Shown here piece after piece: positions 15,143 through 22,306 of a stretch of 25,508 nt of DNA; position 1 is the first letter of the stretch, and each line of letters begins with the position of its first letter. The translations under genes were made by a program, and so were the position numbers. The notes beneath the pieces are model-generated. The model saw only the letters and a list, made by a program, of their open reading frames with translations. It had not been told where the DNA came from and searched no databases. This stretch comes from DATLNF01 sp046590575 (lineage in GTDB: Bacteria > Actinomycetota > Actinomycetes > BP-191): NCBI GenBank assembly GCA_046590575.1, contig JBKJUS010000075.1, positions 1-25,508 on the forward strand, written 5' to 3'.

Positions 15143-16374
15143 TTCTGGGCTCCGATGCTGGGGGCGTCGTTGGCGGGCTGGAGTGCGATGAGCTCGGGCA
15201 TCACGCGGTGGCGGGTCCGACCTTTGCTGCATTCGGTGACTGGGGTGCTCGGCAGCACCTCGCAGATCCCGATGAAGTTGGAAGAGAAGGAGAGGCGCTC
15301 GGCGACCGGGTTCTCCGGCAGTTGAGGCCCGATGTACAGGAGATCGCCGCGGGCATCCTTGTTCGACACGCACGTCTCGCGGCCTTGTGCGCTGCTGCAG
15401 GTAGTCGGTACTGCGTGGTAGAGAGCGGGCGTCGCGGCGGATCGACCGGGTCCGGCGTCGTACGTCGAGGTGTTGAGAGCGCGGTCGGCGGCCCGGACGT
15501 CGCCGGACGCCGTGATCGGCTCGTTGAACGTCTGTTGGGTGAGGCGGTCACGGCCGAGGGCAGACGATGGCGCGCGATCGTCCAGCACGCCGAGCCCACC
15601 GCCGACGGTCATGCCGAGCGCCAATGCGCCTGCGACGCTCATCGTGGCGAAGGCCGAGACATTGCCCTTGACCGTCTCCCGAGCGGCAACTCGCAGCTTG
15701 TTGAGCCCGCGCAGCGCGATCAGGCCGGGCGCGAGCGGCGTGAGACTGCGCAATGGCAGCGTGCCGCCGCGGCCGGCGTACTCCCTGCGAAGTGCCCGAC
15801 GGCCGCGGTGCAGCAGCGATCGGACCGCCGGCTCGGTGATCTGGAAACGCTCGGCGATCGCGTCGTAGTGCAGCCCTTCCACCTCGCGGGCCCACAGAAT
15901 TGCGGCTTGGCGCTCGGGAATGGCCTCGAGCGCTTCTAGCGCGGTGCGCGCCTCTGCGCGGGCGACGACGATGTCTGCGGTGTCGCGGCCGACGCGCGAG
16001 CCCTCCGGCACCTCCGCCACCACGATGGAACGCCCGCGAACCCGGAGCCGGTCAATGGCTAGGCGCTGGCCGACCACGGTCGTCCAGGCGATGAGCTCGT
16101 CCTCGGTGCCGAGGGTGTGCAGGTGCTGGTGAGCCCGCAGGAGAGTCTCCTGGGTGATCTCCTCGGCCTCGCCCGGGTCGCCGAGCTTGCGCATGATCAG
16201 GCGGCGCAAGCGTGGCGTTTGGCGACGGACGAAGTCGTCGAAATCGATGGGAGTGGCCGGCTTGTCGGGATCCGGGACGATTCGGAGAGGAGCGCGGGAG
16301 GGCAGCGCCTCGACGTCGAAGCTCGCCTCGCTCCGCAGGGCAGGCTCGACAGGGACGTCATAAGGCGTGGACAT
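15139..16374 (-). CDS. ECF sigma factor fused to a TM segment and outer domain
   Basis: A 411-residue protein starting at ATG 16374 with AAGAGG upstream. Sigma-2 lies at ~45-112 (DFDDFVRRQTPRLRRLI, then EEITQETLLRAHQH and the AWTTVVGQRLAIDRLR core). Sigma-4 lies at ~144-198 (ALEAIPERQAAILWAREVEGL, then YDAIAERFQITEPAVRSLLHRGRR, the helix-turn-helix). A third block continues with a TM helix (AFATMSVAGALALGMTVGGGLGVL, ~241-264) and an outer domain of ~145 residues with four cysteines (TTCSSAQGRETC and IGICEVLPSTPVTEC). Typical ECF factors are ~180-200 residues, so the extension more than doubles the protein. No anti-sigma factor with a ZAS/HxxxCxxC motif is adjacent; the fused membrane part may take that role (inference). 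It is translationally coupled to a small secreted protein. The target promoter is unknown. Confidence 0.88.
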   Translation of the reverse strand: MSTPYDVPVEPALRSEASFDVEALPSRAPLRIVPDPDKPATPIDFDDFVRRQTPRLRRLIMRKLGDPGEAEEITQETLLRAHQHLHTLGTEDELIAWTTVVGQRLAIDRLRVRGRSIVVAEVPEGSRVGRDTADIVVARAEARTALEALEAIPERQAAILWAREVEGLHYDAIAERFQITEPAVRSLLHRGRRALRREYAGRGGTLPLRSLTPLAPGLIALRGLNKLRVAARETVKGNVSAFATMSVAGALALGMTVGGGLGVLDDRAPSSALGRDRLTQQTFNEPITASGDVRAADRALNTSTYDAGPGRSAATPALYHAVPTTCSSAQGRETCVSNKDARGDLLYIGPQLPENPVAERLSFSSNFIGICEVLPSTPVTECSKGRTRHRVMPELIALQPANDAPSIGAQK

Positions 16375-16717
16375 GGGGCCTCTTCTTCCCACGGGGCTGG
16401 GAACCCGTTCGTGAGAACAACGGATCAGGAGCGAATTACTCGCGCCGTCATCGTTGAACAGTGTGGCGTGTCTGCTTCATCCGGAAAAGGCCGACTTTCA
16501 GTCGGCCGGGAACAGACCGGCTGTGAATCAGACAATGTGGACTTTTCAGCTCTAACGACGGTCGCCAGGTCCAGTGACGGCAGACCCGTCCCGGATATCT
16601 CGGCTTCGTCACCGTGGTGGGACGTTGGTCCGTCCGGCTCAAGCCCGCGCATGCGGTTGCCGACGCCTGAGAGGACCACCCTGACTTCTCAGTCACGTCT
16701 GCAGCGGAGGGTTCCCC
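16375..16717. other. Sigma-factor leader / divergent intergenic region
   Basis: This 343-base region separates the sigma factor (minus) from the acidic hypothetical (plus). No convincing coding sequence was seen; short open frames in it lack ribosome sites or family features. It is AT-richer around 16520-16555. It holds the hairpin at 16489-16507 described separately. Confidence 0.5.
16489..16507 (-). terminator. Hairpin followed by TTTT in the sigma-factor leader
   Basis: On the minus strand GGCCGACT-GAA-AGTCGGCC forms a perfect 8-bp stem with a 3-base loop and is followed directly by TTTTCC. That is the best intrinsic-terminator shape in the window. It lies ~115 bases upstream of the sigma-factor ATG with no gene ending before it, so it could be an attenuator or the end of a short RNA. 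Confidence 0.65.
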
Positions 16718-17320
16718 GTGGAGCACGTCGTCTTCTACACCGGCCTGGACAGTACGTCCCAGTTTTGTCGCCTTTCCTCACTGGATGAGGCTGTCCGGTT
16801 CGTAGAGAGCCTCCGCAACGGCGAAGGCGTCGATGACAGCGCGGTGTTTGCGATGACGGAGATTCCGCTGCGCTTCCAGACCTATTACCGGGTCGAGCTG
16901 CCGACCGACGTCGAATCCGCACCGCCGAGTGCCGCTGCGCCCGCCGTCGAGCCGACACCGGTCGAGCCGGCACCGGTCGAGCCGGCACCTGTCGAGCCGG
17001 CGTCGGCAGTCGAGTCGGAACCTGCTTCGGACGTGTTGGCCGAGCCGGTGGCTTTCGAGCCGGTGGCCTTCGAGCGGACCCCCCTGCCGGAGCCCGCTGA
17101 GTTCGAGCTCGCGCCAGTTGCTGAGCCGGCGCTTGTCGTTGACGTCGTGGCGGAACGCGTCTTCGAACCCTTCGCTGAGCCTGCGTCGACGCCCGAGATG
17201 CCCACCATTGAAGCCATCACGCCTACGCCGGTCCTCCCGGACGTCGTGCCTGTCAGTGATGTCGCGGAGCCATCAGCCAACGGCAAGCCGAACCGCGGGA
17301 TGGGCTTCTTCGCTCGCTAG
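16718..17320 (+). CDS. Acidic Pro/Glu-rich hypothetical protein
   Basis: A 200-residue protein from GTG 16718, preceded by GGAGGG. Residues 1-62 form a compact domain (HVVFYTGLDSTSQFCRL, SLDEAVRFVESLRNGEG, AVFAMTEIPLRFQTYYRVEL) that resembles a short conserved actinobacterial domain known to me only as hypothetical. The rest is low complexity: four tandem VEP(A/T)P-type pentads (~75-95), then acidic, Pro-rich sequence, ending in GKPNRGMGFFAR. It has no signal peptide or TM and is probably cytoplasmic with a disordered tail. It is divergent from the ECF sigma factor and could be under its control, but no evidence for that is seen. No function is assigned. Confidence 0.75.
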   Translation: MEHVVFYTGLDSTSQFCRLSSLDEAVRFVESLRNGEGVDDSAVFAMTEIPLRFQTYYRVELPTDVESAPPSAAAPAVEPTPVEPAPVEPAPVEPASAVESEPASDVLAEPVAFEPVAFERTPLPEPAEFELAPVAEPALVVDVVAERVFEPFAEPASTPEMPTIEAITPTPVLPDVVPVSDVAEPSANGKPNRGMGFFAR

Positions 17321-17331
17321 GGCCGCAGTCT

Positions 17332-17354
17332 GCGACGGGGCGGGGCCTCGTCGC
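17332..17354. terminator. Possible bidirectional terminator between convergent genes
   Basis: GCGACG (17332-17337) and CGTCGC (17349-17354) form a 6-bp stem around a G-rich 11-base loop, filling the 35-base gap between two convergent genes. There is no T-run on either side; support is mainly positional. Confidence 0.3.
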
Positions 17355-17355
17355 G

Positions 17356-17676
17356 TCAGCCGAGACGGCGCAGGCCGAGGTAGATCACGCCCCCCACACC
17401 ACTGGCGATCGCCAGGGTGACCACGGTGAGCATCAGTGCCGCGGCGGTGCGCCGAAGTGGCCGCGTGCGCCGGTCCGGTTCGGTAGGACCGAGCGCGCCG
17501 AGCATGGATCCGGAGAACGCGGGCAGGTCAGGGTGGCGGGCCGCTGGTGGGAAGTCCTGATTGGCTGTGCTCCCGAGCGTGGTCGGCGCGGGGTCGTGGG
17601 GGACCGTCGAGCGGATCTCGGCGATGACGAGGTAAGCAACCGCCAGCACGACCGCGCCGGCGATCAGCACCTCCAT
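17356..17676 (-). CDS. Two-TM hypothetical protein, 106 aa
   Basis: A 106-residue membrane protein. ATG 17676 has GGGAG about six bases upstream; the open frame extends to 17757 but that part overlaps the divergent promoter of the PDZ protease. An N-terminal TM helix (VLIAGAVVLAVAYLVIAEI, ~3-21) is followed by a ~50-residue Pro-rich loop and a second TM helix (RRTAAALMLTVVTLAIASGVGGVIYLGL, ~75-102). A -10-like TAGCCT lies on the minus strand at 17725-17720. It was not recognised as a named family. Divergent arrangement with the PDZ protease suggests only a shared control region. Confidence 0.7.
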   Translation of the reverse strand: MEVLIAGAVVLAVAYLVIAEIRSTVPHDPAPTTLGSTANQDFPPAARHPDLPAFSGSMLGALGPTEPDRRTRPLRRTAAALMLTVVTLAIASGVGGVIYLGLRRLG

Positions 17677-17738
17677 GCTCACTCCCGGATCAGGCGGGTC
17701 GGCGCCCGTAGTTCGGTCCAGGCTAGCGGGGGCCGGGT

Positions 17739-17744
17739 TAGGCT
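17739..17744 (+). promoter_or_regulatory. -10 box for a leaderless PDZ-protease gene
   Basis: TAGGCT ends six bases before ATG 17751. No Shine-Dalgarno sequence is present, and the in-frame GTG at 17745 lies directly behind the hexamer. Geometry fits a transcript starting at or next to the ATG. Confidence 0.5.
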
Positions 17745-17750
17745 GTGGCA

Positions 17751-18791
17751 ATGTCACGGCGCGGGTCGACCATCGGTGTCGCCACCGCGTTGGCCGTCGG
17801 CCTTGGCGTAGCCGGTGCCCAGATTCCTGTTCCGTACGTCGGCCTCGGGCCCGGCCCGGTCTTCGACACCCTGGGAACGGTCGTTCCAGGCGATGCGAGC
17901 GCAGACCCGATCATCACCATCACCGGCGTGAAGACCTACCCCGCGGATGGGCGTCTTGACTTGACCACGGTGTCGGTCTTTGGGGCGAGCCGCCAGCAGC
18001 TCGACCTGGGCACTGCGCTGCGCTACTGGCTGGACCGCGATTTCGCCGTCGTACCCAGCGAGATCCTCTTCCCCGAGGACAAGACCGCCGAGGAGGTAGA
18101 CGCCGAGACCGCCGCGGAGATGGAGGCGTCGCAGGAGTCGGCGGTGACGGCGGCCCTGCGGGAGCTCGAGATCCCGGTCAAGGCGACCATCGTGGTCGAG
18201 CAGGTGGGCGCCGGAACGCCGGCCGACGGCGTGCTGCGCGAGGACGACGTCATCAGCGCCATCGATGGCACCGCGGTCGTGAGCGCCGACCAGCTCCGCG
18301 GGTTACTCCGCTCCCGTCGACCCGGAGCGAACGTGAGCGTGACTTACCGTCGCAGCGGAACGATGACGACCTCCACCCTGCGCACCGTGTCCTCCGGCGA
18401 CGCGGAGAACCGGGCGATCATCGGTGTCGAGCTGCGCGAGGAGTCGGAGTATCCGTTCACCGTGATGCTCAAGACGGACGACGTCGGGGGCCCGAGCGCA
18501 GGCCTCATGTTCGCGCTGGGCATTATCGAGCAGCTCACGCCCGGCAGCCTGGCGGGTGGGGTCCACGTCGCGGGCACCGGCACGATCACCGATGACGGGG
18601 TGGTCGGTCCGATCGGCGGCATCCAGCAGAAGCTCATCGCCGCCCGGCGCGCCGGCGCGCGGCACTTCCTGGTCCCGGCGGGCAACTTCGCCGACGCCGA
18701 GGCGACCCGGCCGGCTGGTCTGCGGCTGCACGAGATCGCCACGCTCGACGACGCGCTGGCCGCGCTGAAGGTGATCAAGGCCGCCGGGTGA
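17751..18791 (+). CDS. Membrane-anchored PDZ / Lon-like (S16) serine protease
   Basis: A 346-residue protein of the YlbL-type group: one N-terminal TM helix (~8-25), a PDZ domain (~145-205, with ADGVLREDDVISAIDGT) and a C-terminal Lon-type protease domain. The Ser-Lys dyad is Ser249 in DDVGGPSAGLMFALG and Lys294 in GGIQQKLIAARRAG. The ATPase domain of Lon is absent, as usual for this family. Active site and PDZ domain are expected outside the membrane, where the enzyme would process envelope proteins. The ATG at 17751 is favoured over GTG 17745 because the -10 box ends at 17744. Rv3194c of M. tuberculosis is, from memory, the equivalent. The histidine kinase follows 23 bases after the stop. 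Confidence 0.94.
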   Translation: MSRRGSTIGVATALAVGLGVAGAQIPVPYVGLGPGPVFDTLGTVVPGDASADPIITITGVKTYPADGRLDLTTVSVFGASRQQLDLGTALRYWLDRDFAVVPSEILFPEDKTAEEVDAETAAEMEASQESAVTAALRELEIPVKATIVVEQVGAGTPADGVLREDDVISAIDGTAVVSADQLRGLLRSRRPGANVSVTYRRSGTMTTSTLRTVSSGDAENRAIIGVELREESEYPFTVMLKTDDVGGPSAGLMFALGIIEQLTPGSLAGGVHVAGTGTITDDGVVGPIGGIQQKLIAARRAGARHFLVPAGNFADAEATRPAGLRLHEIATLDDALAALKVIKAAG

Positions 18792-18802
18792 CGTACCGCC
18801 CA

Positions 18803-18808
18803 TAGACT
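18803..18808 (+). promoter_or_regulatory. -10 box for a leaderless histidine-kinase gene
   Basis: TAGACT ends six bases before ATG 18815, the same geometry as at the PDZ protease. No ribosome site precedes the ATG. It lies in the 23-base gap after the PDZ gene, so the kinase can probably be transcribed separately. Confidence 0.5.
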
Positions 18809-18814
18809 CCGCGC

Positions 18815-21523
18815 ATGGAGGCCGCGGTTCCGTTCGCGCTGCTCTCAGGTGTCGAGTTGCTGTGCGTCGTGGCGTCCCTCGGCCTCGCCGTCGCCGGTGC
18901 GACGCCGGGTGCCCGCCGTCGTCTTGGCGGTGTCCTCGTCCTTGGTGGCCTGCTGCTCGCTGTCTCCCACGTGCTCACGGCAGTCCTGCTCGGAGATGCC
19001 GCAGACGACTCTGTCGCGCTGTTGCGAGCCGCTGGTTACGCGGCGACCGCTGTGGGTCTCGCCGGGTGGACGGTCGGTGGCGTCGCGGCGCTGCCCGTCG
19101 CCGCGCCGATAGGTGCCGGGATGGGGGTGGCGGTCGCCACCGCCGCTGCCGCAGCGCTGGCCAGCGCGGCGTCGTGGCGGACCGAGCCCACTGTCCGACG
19201 CTGGTTGGCTCCTGCCTTTGCGGCCGCGGCGATGGGAGAGGCGATCTCCGGTGCAGCCGGTGCACGGGATGCAGCCGCCGTCGCGGTGCTGTCCCTCCGT
19301 GGTGTGTGGGCACTGCTGGTCTTCATGGCGTTGGGACAGTTGGCTCGCCGAAGCGTTCGCGCGAAGGTTGTCGGCGCGATCGTGGCGGCGGTGGTCGCCA
19401 TCGCGGTTGGTGCTTCCGCGGTGACCGGCACTGTCGTGACCGACGGCTTCAGCGCCGATCAGCGGGAGCGCATCTCTGCCGTCTCGCGCGGCGAGGTCGA
19501 GAGCTTGAAGGACACCGCTGAGCTCAACGCTCGCCTTTCACTGTTGCTGTCCGACTGCATCGAGGTAGGCGCGGACAACTGCGACGACCTCCTCGAGCGT
19601 CTGCGTCGCGAGTCCGAGATCTTCACTCCGGTCTTCGGTGCCGACGGCTCGGTCGCCGCGGGTGGCCGACTTGAGGAAGCGGCGGCTGCGGCCCTGGGCA
19701 GCAGTGACGCCGTGGCCGAGGCCCTGCGGGACGGTGGCAGCATCGGCACGCTGCTCGTGCTGCCCGGAACGCAGCCGAGCGTCTATGCGATCGGAGTCAC
19801 CGGCGTGCGTCCGAGGGGACAAGGTCCCGTCCGGGCAGCTGCGGCGTACGCGTCGGTGGTGGACGACGCACGACTCGTGACCGACTCGACGCGAGCCGGC
19901 TACGACATCACTGTTCTAGACCCGGAGGGCAGCGTCCTCGGCTCCAGCCTCGTCGAGCGCGACCGCCGTCTCTTGGCCTCGTTGCTCGCGCAGCGCGCCG
20001 TGGTGTCGGCCCTGGCCGCTGGGAAGGACGGGGTGCTCGTCGAATCAGACGGCTCGGGTCCCACGGTGCGCTACACGTCCCTTCGTGATGCGCGGGGTGA
20101 TCTCATCGCCGTCCTCGCCCTCTCGGCGCCGTCCGGCCAGATCCTGCGGACCCAGCGCAACGTCCTGCGGGTGCTCTTCGCCACGACCTTGTTGATCGGG
20201 CTTCTGGCTGCGGCGTTCGCCCTGCTGCTCGCCCGACGGATCACTCGACCGATCGAGCGACTCACCGTGGCTGCGAGCCGGATCAGGCGCGGCGACCTGA
20301 CCGCCACCGCTGAGGTGACGTCGACCGACGAGGTGGGGGTGCTGGCCCGGGCCTTCGACGCGATGACGCGGTCACTCTCGTCGAGCAACGACGACCTACG
20401 GCTGGCTGCTGCTGAGCAGTCGAGCCTGCGAGCGCGGCTGGCAACCATCGTCGACTCGATGGGAGACGGGCTGCTGATCACCGACGGGGCGGGGCTCGTC
20501 ACCGGTCTCAATCCAGTCGGCGAGGAGTTGCTGGGTCTCACTGAGGCGCAAGCGACAGGCCGGGAAGTCGACGACGTCCTGGTCGGTCGGACCTCGTCCG
20601 GGTCCGCGTTGCTCGGCGCCAGCGGCGATGCTGCTGCCGCCGGCGTGCTGCGGCGGCCGAACGGCTCGGCAGTCGAGGTCTCCGTCGTACGCACTTCGCT
20701 GCGGGCTGGGGACGGCTCCGTGATCGTGCTGCGCGACACGACGAGAGAGGCCCAGGTGGAGCGGATGAAGACGGAATTCCTCTCCAACGTCAGTCACGAG
20801 TTGCGCACGCCGCTCACGCCGATTCGGGGGTACGCCGAGATCCTGCGGCGCCATCCGGACCTGCCTCCGGCGAAGACCAAGGAGTACGCCGGGTCGATTC
20901 TCGATGCCAGCCTGCGGATGTCGCGAGTCGTCGACCTCCTGGTCGACGTCGCGGCGATGGAGGCCGGCCGGGTCGTGCCGGCGCCGGCGGCCGTCGCTGT
21001 GGCGGGGCTCGTCGACCGGCGCATCGCAGAGTGGCGCTCGCGGGCGCCGGAGGTCGTCCTGCGCCGCCGGGTGGCCGCCGGCCTTCCGATGGTCCTCGTC
21101 GACGAGATGTGGGTCGGCAAGGCCCTTGACGAGCTCCTGGACAACGCTGCGAAGTACGCCGGAGATGGCGCCATCACTGTGAGCGCGGCACTGGAAGGCA
21201 CTGTGGTGCGGCTGGCCGTGCGGGACACCGGCCCGGGCATCTCGGCGGTGGCGCAGCAAGCCCTGTTCAGCGACTTCGAGCAGGTCGACGGCTCGGCCAC
21301 CCGGTCGGTGGGCGGACTCGGCCTCGGGCTGTCCTTCGTCCGTCGGGTCGCCGAGGACTTCGGGCTGAGCGTCGGGTTCACCAGCGCCCCCGGCAAGGGC
21401 TCGACGTTCTGGCTCGATCTGCCCGCTGCCGCGCGCGCGCCTCGCCGCGCTTCTCCGCGCCCGCGGCGACCGGTCGCCCAGCCCAGACCACGCGTTGCGA
21501 CTCCGCGTGACGGGCCCCGGTGA
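18815..21523 (+). CDS. Large multi-TM sensor histidine kinase with HAMP and PAS (orphan)
   Basis: A 902-residue sensor kinase. About five hydrophobic segments lie in residues 1-175, and another TM helix (~184-205) precedes a ~240-residue outer sensor domain (~210-450) that contains two cysteines (DCIEVGADNC). A TM helix (~451-473), HAMP (~475-525), PAS (~540-645), HisKA with His661 in VSHELRTPLTPIRGY and HATPase_c follow. N-box (LDELLDNAAKYAG, ~771), G1 (DTGPGIS, ~804) and G2 (GGLGLGLSFV, ~833) are intact. The C-terminal ~30 residues are Arg/Pro-rich. No response regulator is adjacent. Instead its TGA overlaps the GTG of an unknown 244-residue gene (GTGA). Its H-box is nearly identical to that of the first kinase. 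The signal is unknown. Confidence 0.93.
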   Translation: MEAAVPFALLSGVELLCVVASLGLAVAGATPGARRRLGGVLVLGGLLLAVSHVLTAVLLGDAADDSVALLRAAGYAATAVGLAGWTVGGVAALPVAAPIGAGMGVAVATAAAAALASAASWRTEPTVRRWLAPAFAAAAMGEAISGAAGARDAAAVAVLSLRGVWALLVFMALGQLARRSVRAKVVGAIVAAVVAIAVGASAVTGTVVTDGFSADQRERISAVSRGEVESLKDTAELNARLSLLLSDCIEVGADNCDDLLERLRRESEIFTPVFGADGSVAAGGRLEEAAAAALGSSDAVAEALRDGGSIGTLLVLPGTQPSVYAIGVTGVRPRGQGPVRAAAAYASVVDDARLVTDSTRAGYDITVLDPEGSVLGSSLVERDRRLLASLLAQRAVVSALAAGKDGVLVESDGSGPTVRYTSLRDARGDLIAVLALSAPSGQILRTQRNVLRVLFATTLLIGLLAAAFALLLARRITRPIERLTVAASRIRRGDLTATAEVTSTDEVGVLARAFDAMTRSLSSSNDDLRLAAAEQSSLRARLATIVDSMGDGLLITDGAGLVTGLNPVGEELLGLTEAQATGREVDDVLVGRTSSGSALLGASGDAAAAGVLRRPNGSAVEVSVVRTSLRAGDGSVIVLRDTTREAQVERMKTEFLSNVSHELRTPLTPIRGYAEILRRHPDLPPAKTKEYAGSILDASLRMSRVVDLLVDVAAMEAGRVVPAPAAVAVAGLVDRRIAEWRSRAPEVVLRRRVAAGLPMVLVDEMWVGKALDELLDNAAKYAGDGAITVSAALEGTVVRLAVRDTGPGISAVAQQALFSDFEQVDGSATRSVGGLGLGLSFVRRVAEDFGLSVGFTSAPGKGSTFWLDLPAAARAPRRASPRPRRPVAQPRPRVATPRDGPR

Positions 21524-22254
21524 CCGTCGCGGAGCGTCAAGAAGCACGGCGTGAGGCGTTGAGACGCATCATGGCCGACCATCGGCCGCTGGCTGAGATC
21601 TTCGCCGACCTGCGAAGCGGCCGTGGAGGTGACCGACCCCTCGGCGCGGAACCCACGACGCAGCTCTCCTCAGAACCTGCTGACCAGCTCGAGAGGGCGC
21701 TCCTCGGCTCACTTCGCCGGACGCTCGCTGCAGTCGATGAGCGGGCGACGCTGGACCGCACCGCTGGCGCGATGGTCCGGCCGGATGTGCAGGACATCGC
21801 GCTGCGGTTCGCAGTCGATGCGGAGTCCTTGCTCGTGGAGCTCGCGGCAACAGGCGCCAGCCGGCTGGCCGCAGAGCGCTCGCTCGACGCGGTCCCGGCC
21901 GTGAGCGACGCCGGCGTCGACGCCGCCGCAGCCGCCCTCGTGGGTCTTGCCGCCGCGGTCGCTGACGCAGCCGAGCGCGTTTCGCCAGTCGGGTCCGCCG
22001 CTGCCGTCGGCGCGGTACCCGGTGAGCTGCTGTCGACGACCGCGGTCCGGCTTCTGACAGTCGGGGTCAATGCTGGGTACGCCGCCGCGGCCCGGGCGGT
22101 CGGGCTCGCGCCCCGCCAGCGGTTTGGTGACCCCTATTGCCCCGCCGTGGCCTGTTACGGACAGGACGCCCGGCTGCTTGACGAGTCAGTGGTGACGAAA
22201 GTTGGCGTGCCGCCGTACTCGGCGGACTGCAACTGCACGGTCGTCATCGGCTAA
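21520..22254 (+). CDS. Unknown protein coupled to the histidine kinase, Cys-rich C-terminus
   Basis: A 244-residue protein whose GTG overlaps the kinase stop (GTGA), implying translational coupling and a stoichiometric link. Residues ~1-30 are charged and helical (ERQEARREALRRIMADHR). The middle is Ala-rich and predicted helical, with no clear TM or signal peptide. The last ~40 residues hold four cysteines: YCPAVACYGQ and then GVPPYSADCNCTVVIG. The end looks like the PP-x-(H)-x-x-C-x-C motif that closes MuF-like phage head-protein domains, with Ser in place of His; this is a by-eye resemblance only. It is not a response regulator: no receiver domain is present. Function is unknown. UPF0182 starts 52 bases downstream. 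Confidence 0.75.
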   Translation: MTVAERQEARREALRRIMADHRPLAEIFADLRSGRGGDRPLGAEPTTQLSSEPADQLERALLGSLRRTLAAVDERATLDRTAGAMVRPDVQDIALRFAVDAESLLVELAATGASRLAAERSLDAVPAVSDAGVDAAAAALVGLAAAVADAAERVSPVGSAAAVGAVPGELLSTTAVRLLTVGVNAGYAAAARAVGLAPRQRFGDPYCPAVACYGQDARLLDESVVTKVGVPPYSADCNCTVVIG

Positions 22255-22306
22255 GTTCGGCCTTGACGGGAGCCGCTTGGCCCCCGACCGACATGAGGTG
22301 CCGCCC

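Noticed and set aside
16425..16726. Short minus-strand open frames in the sigma-factor leader
   Set aside because: No ribosome sites, no family features, and they run through the hairpin-T-run structure.
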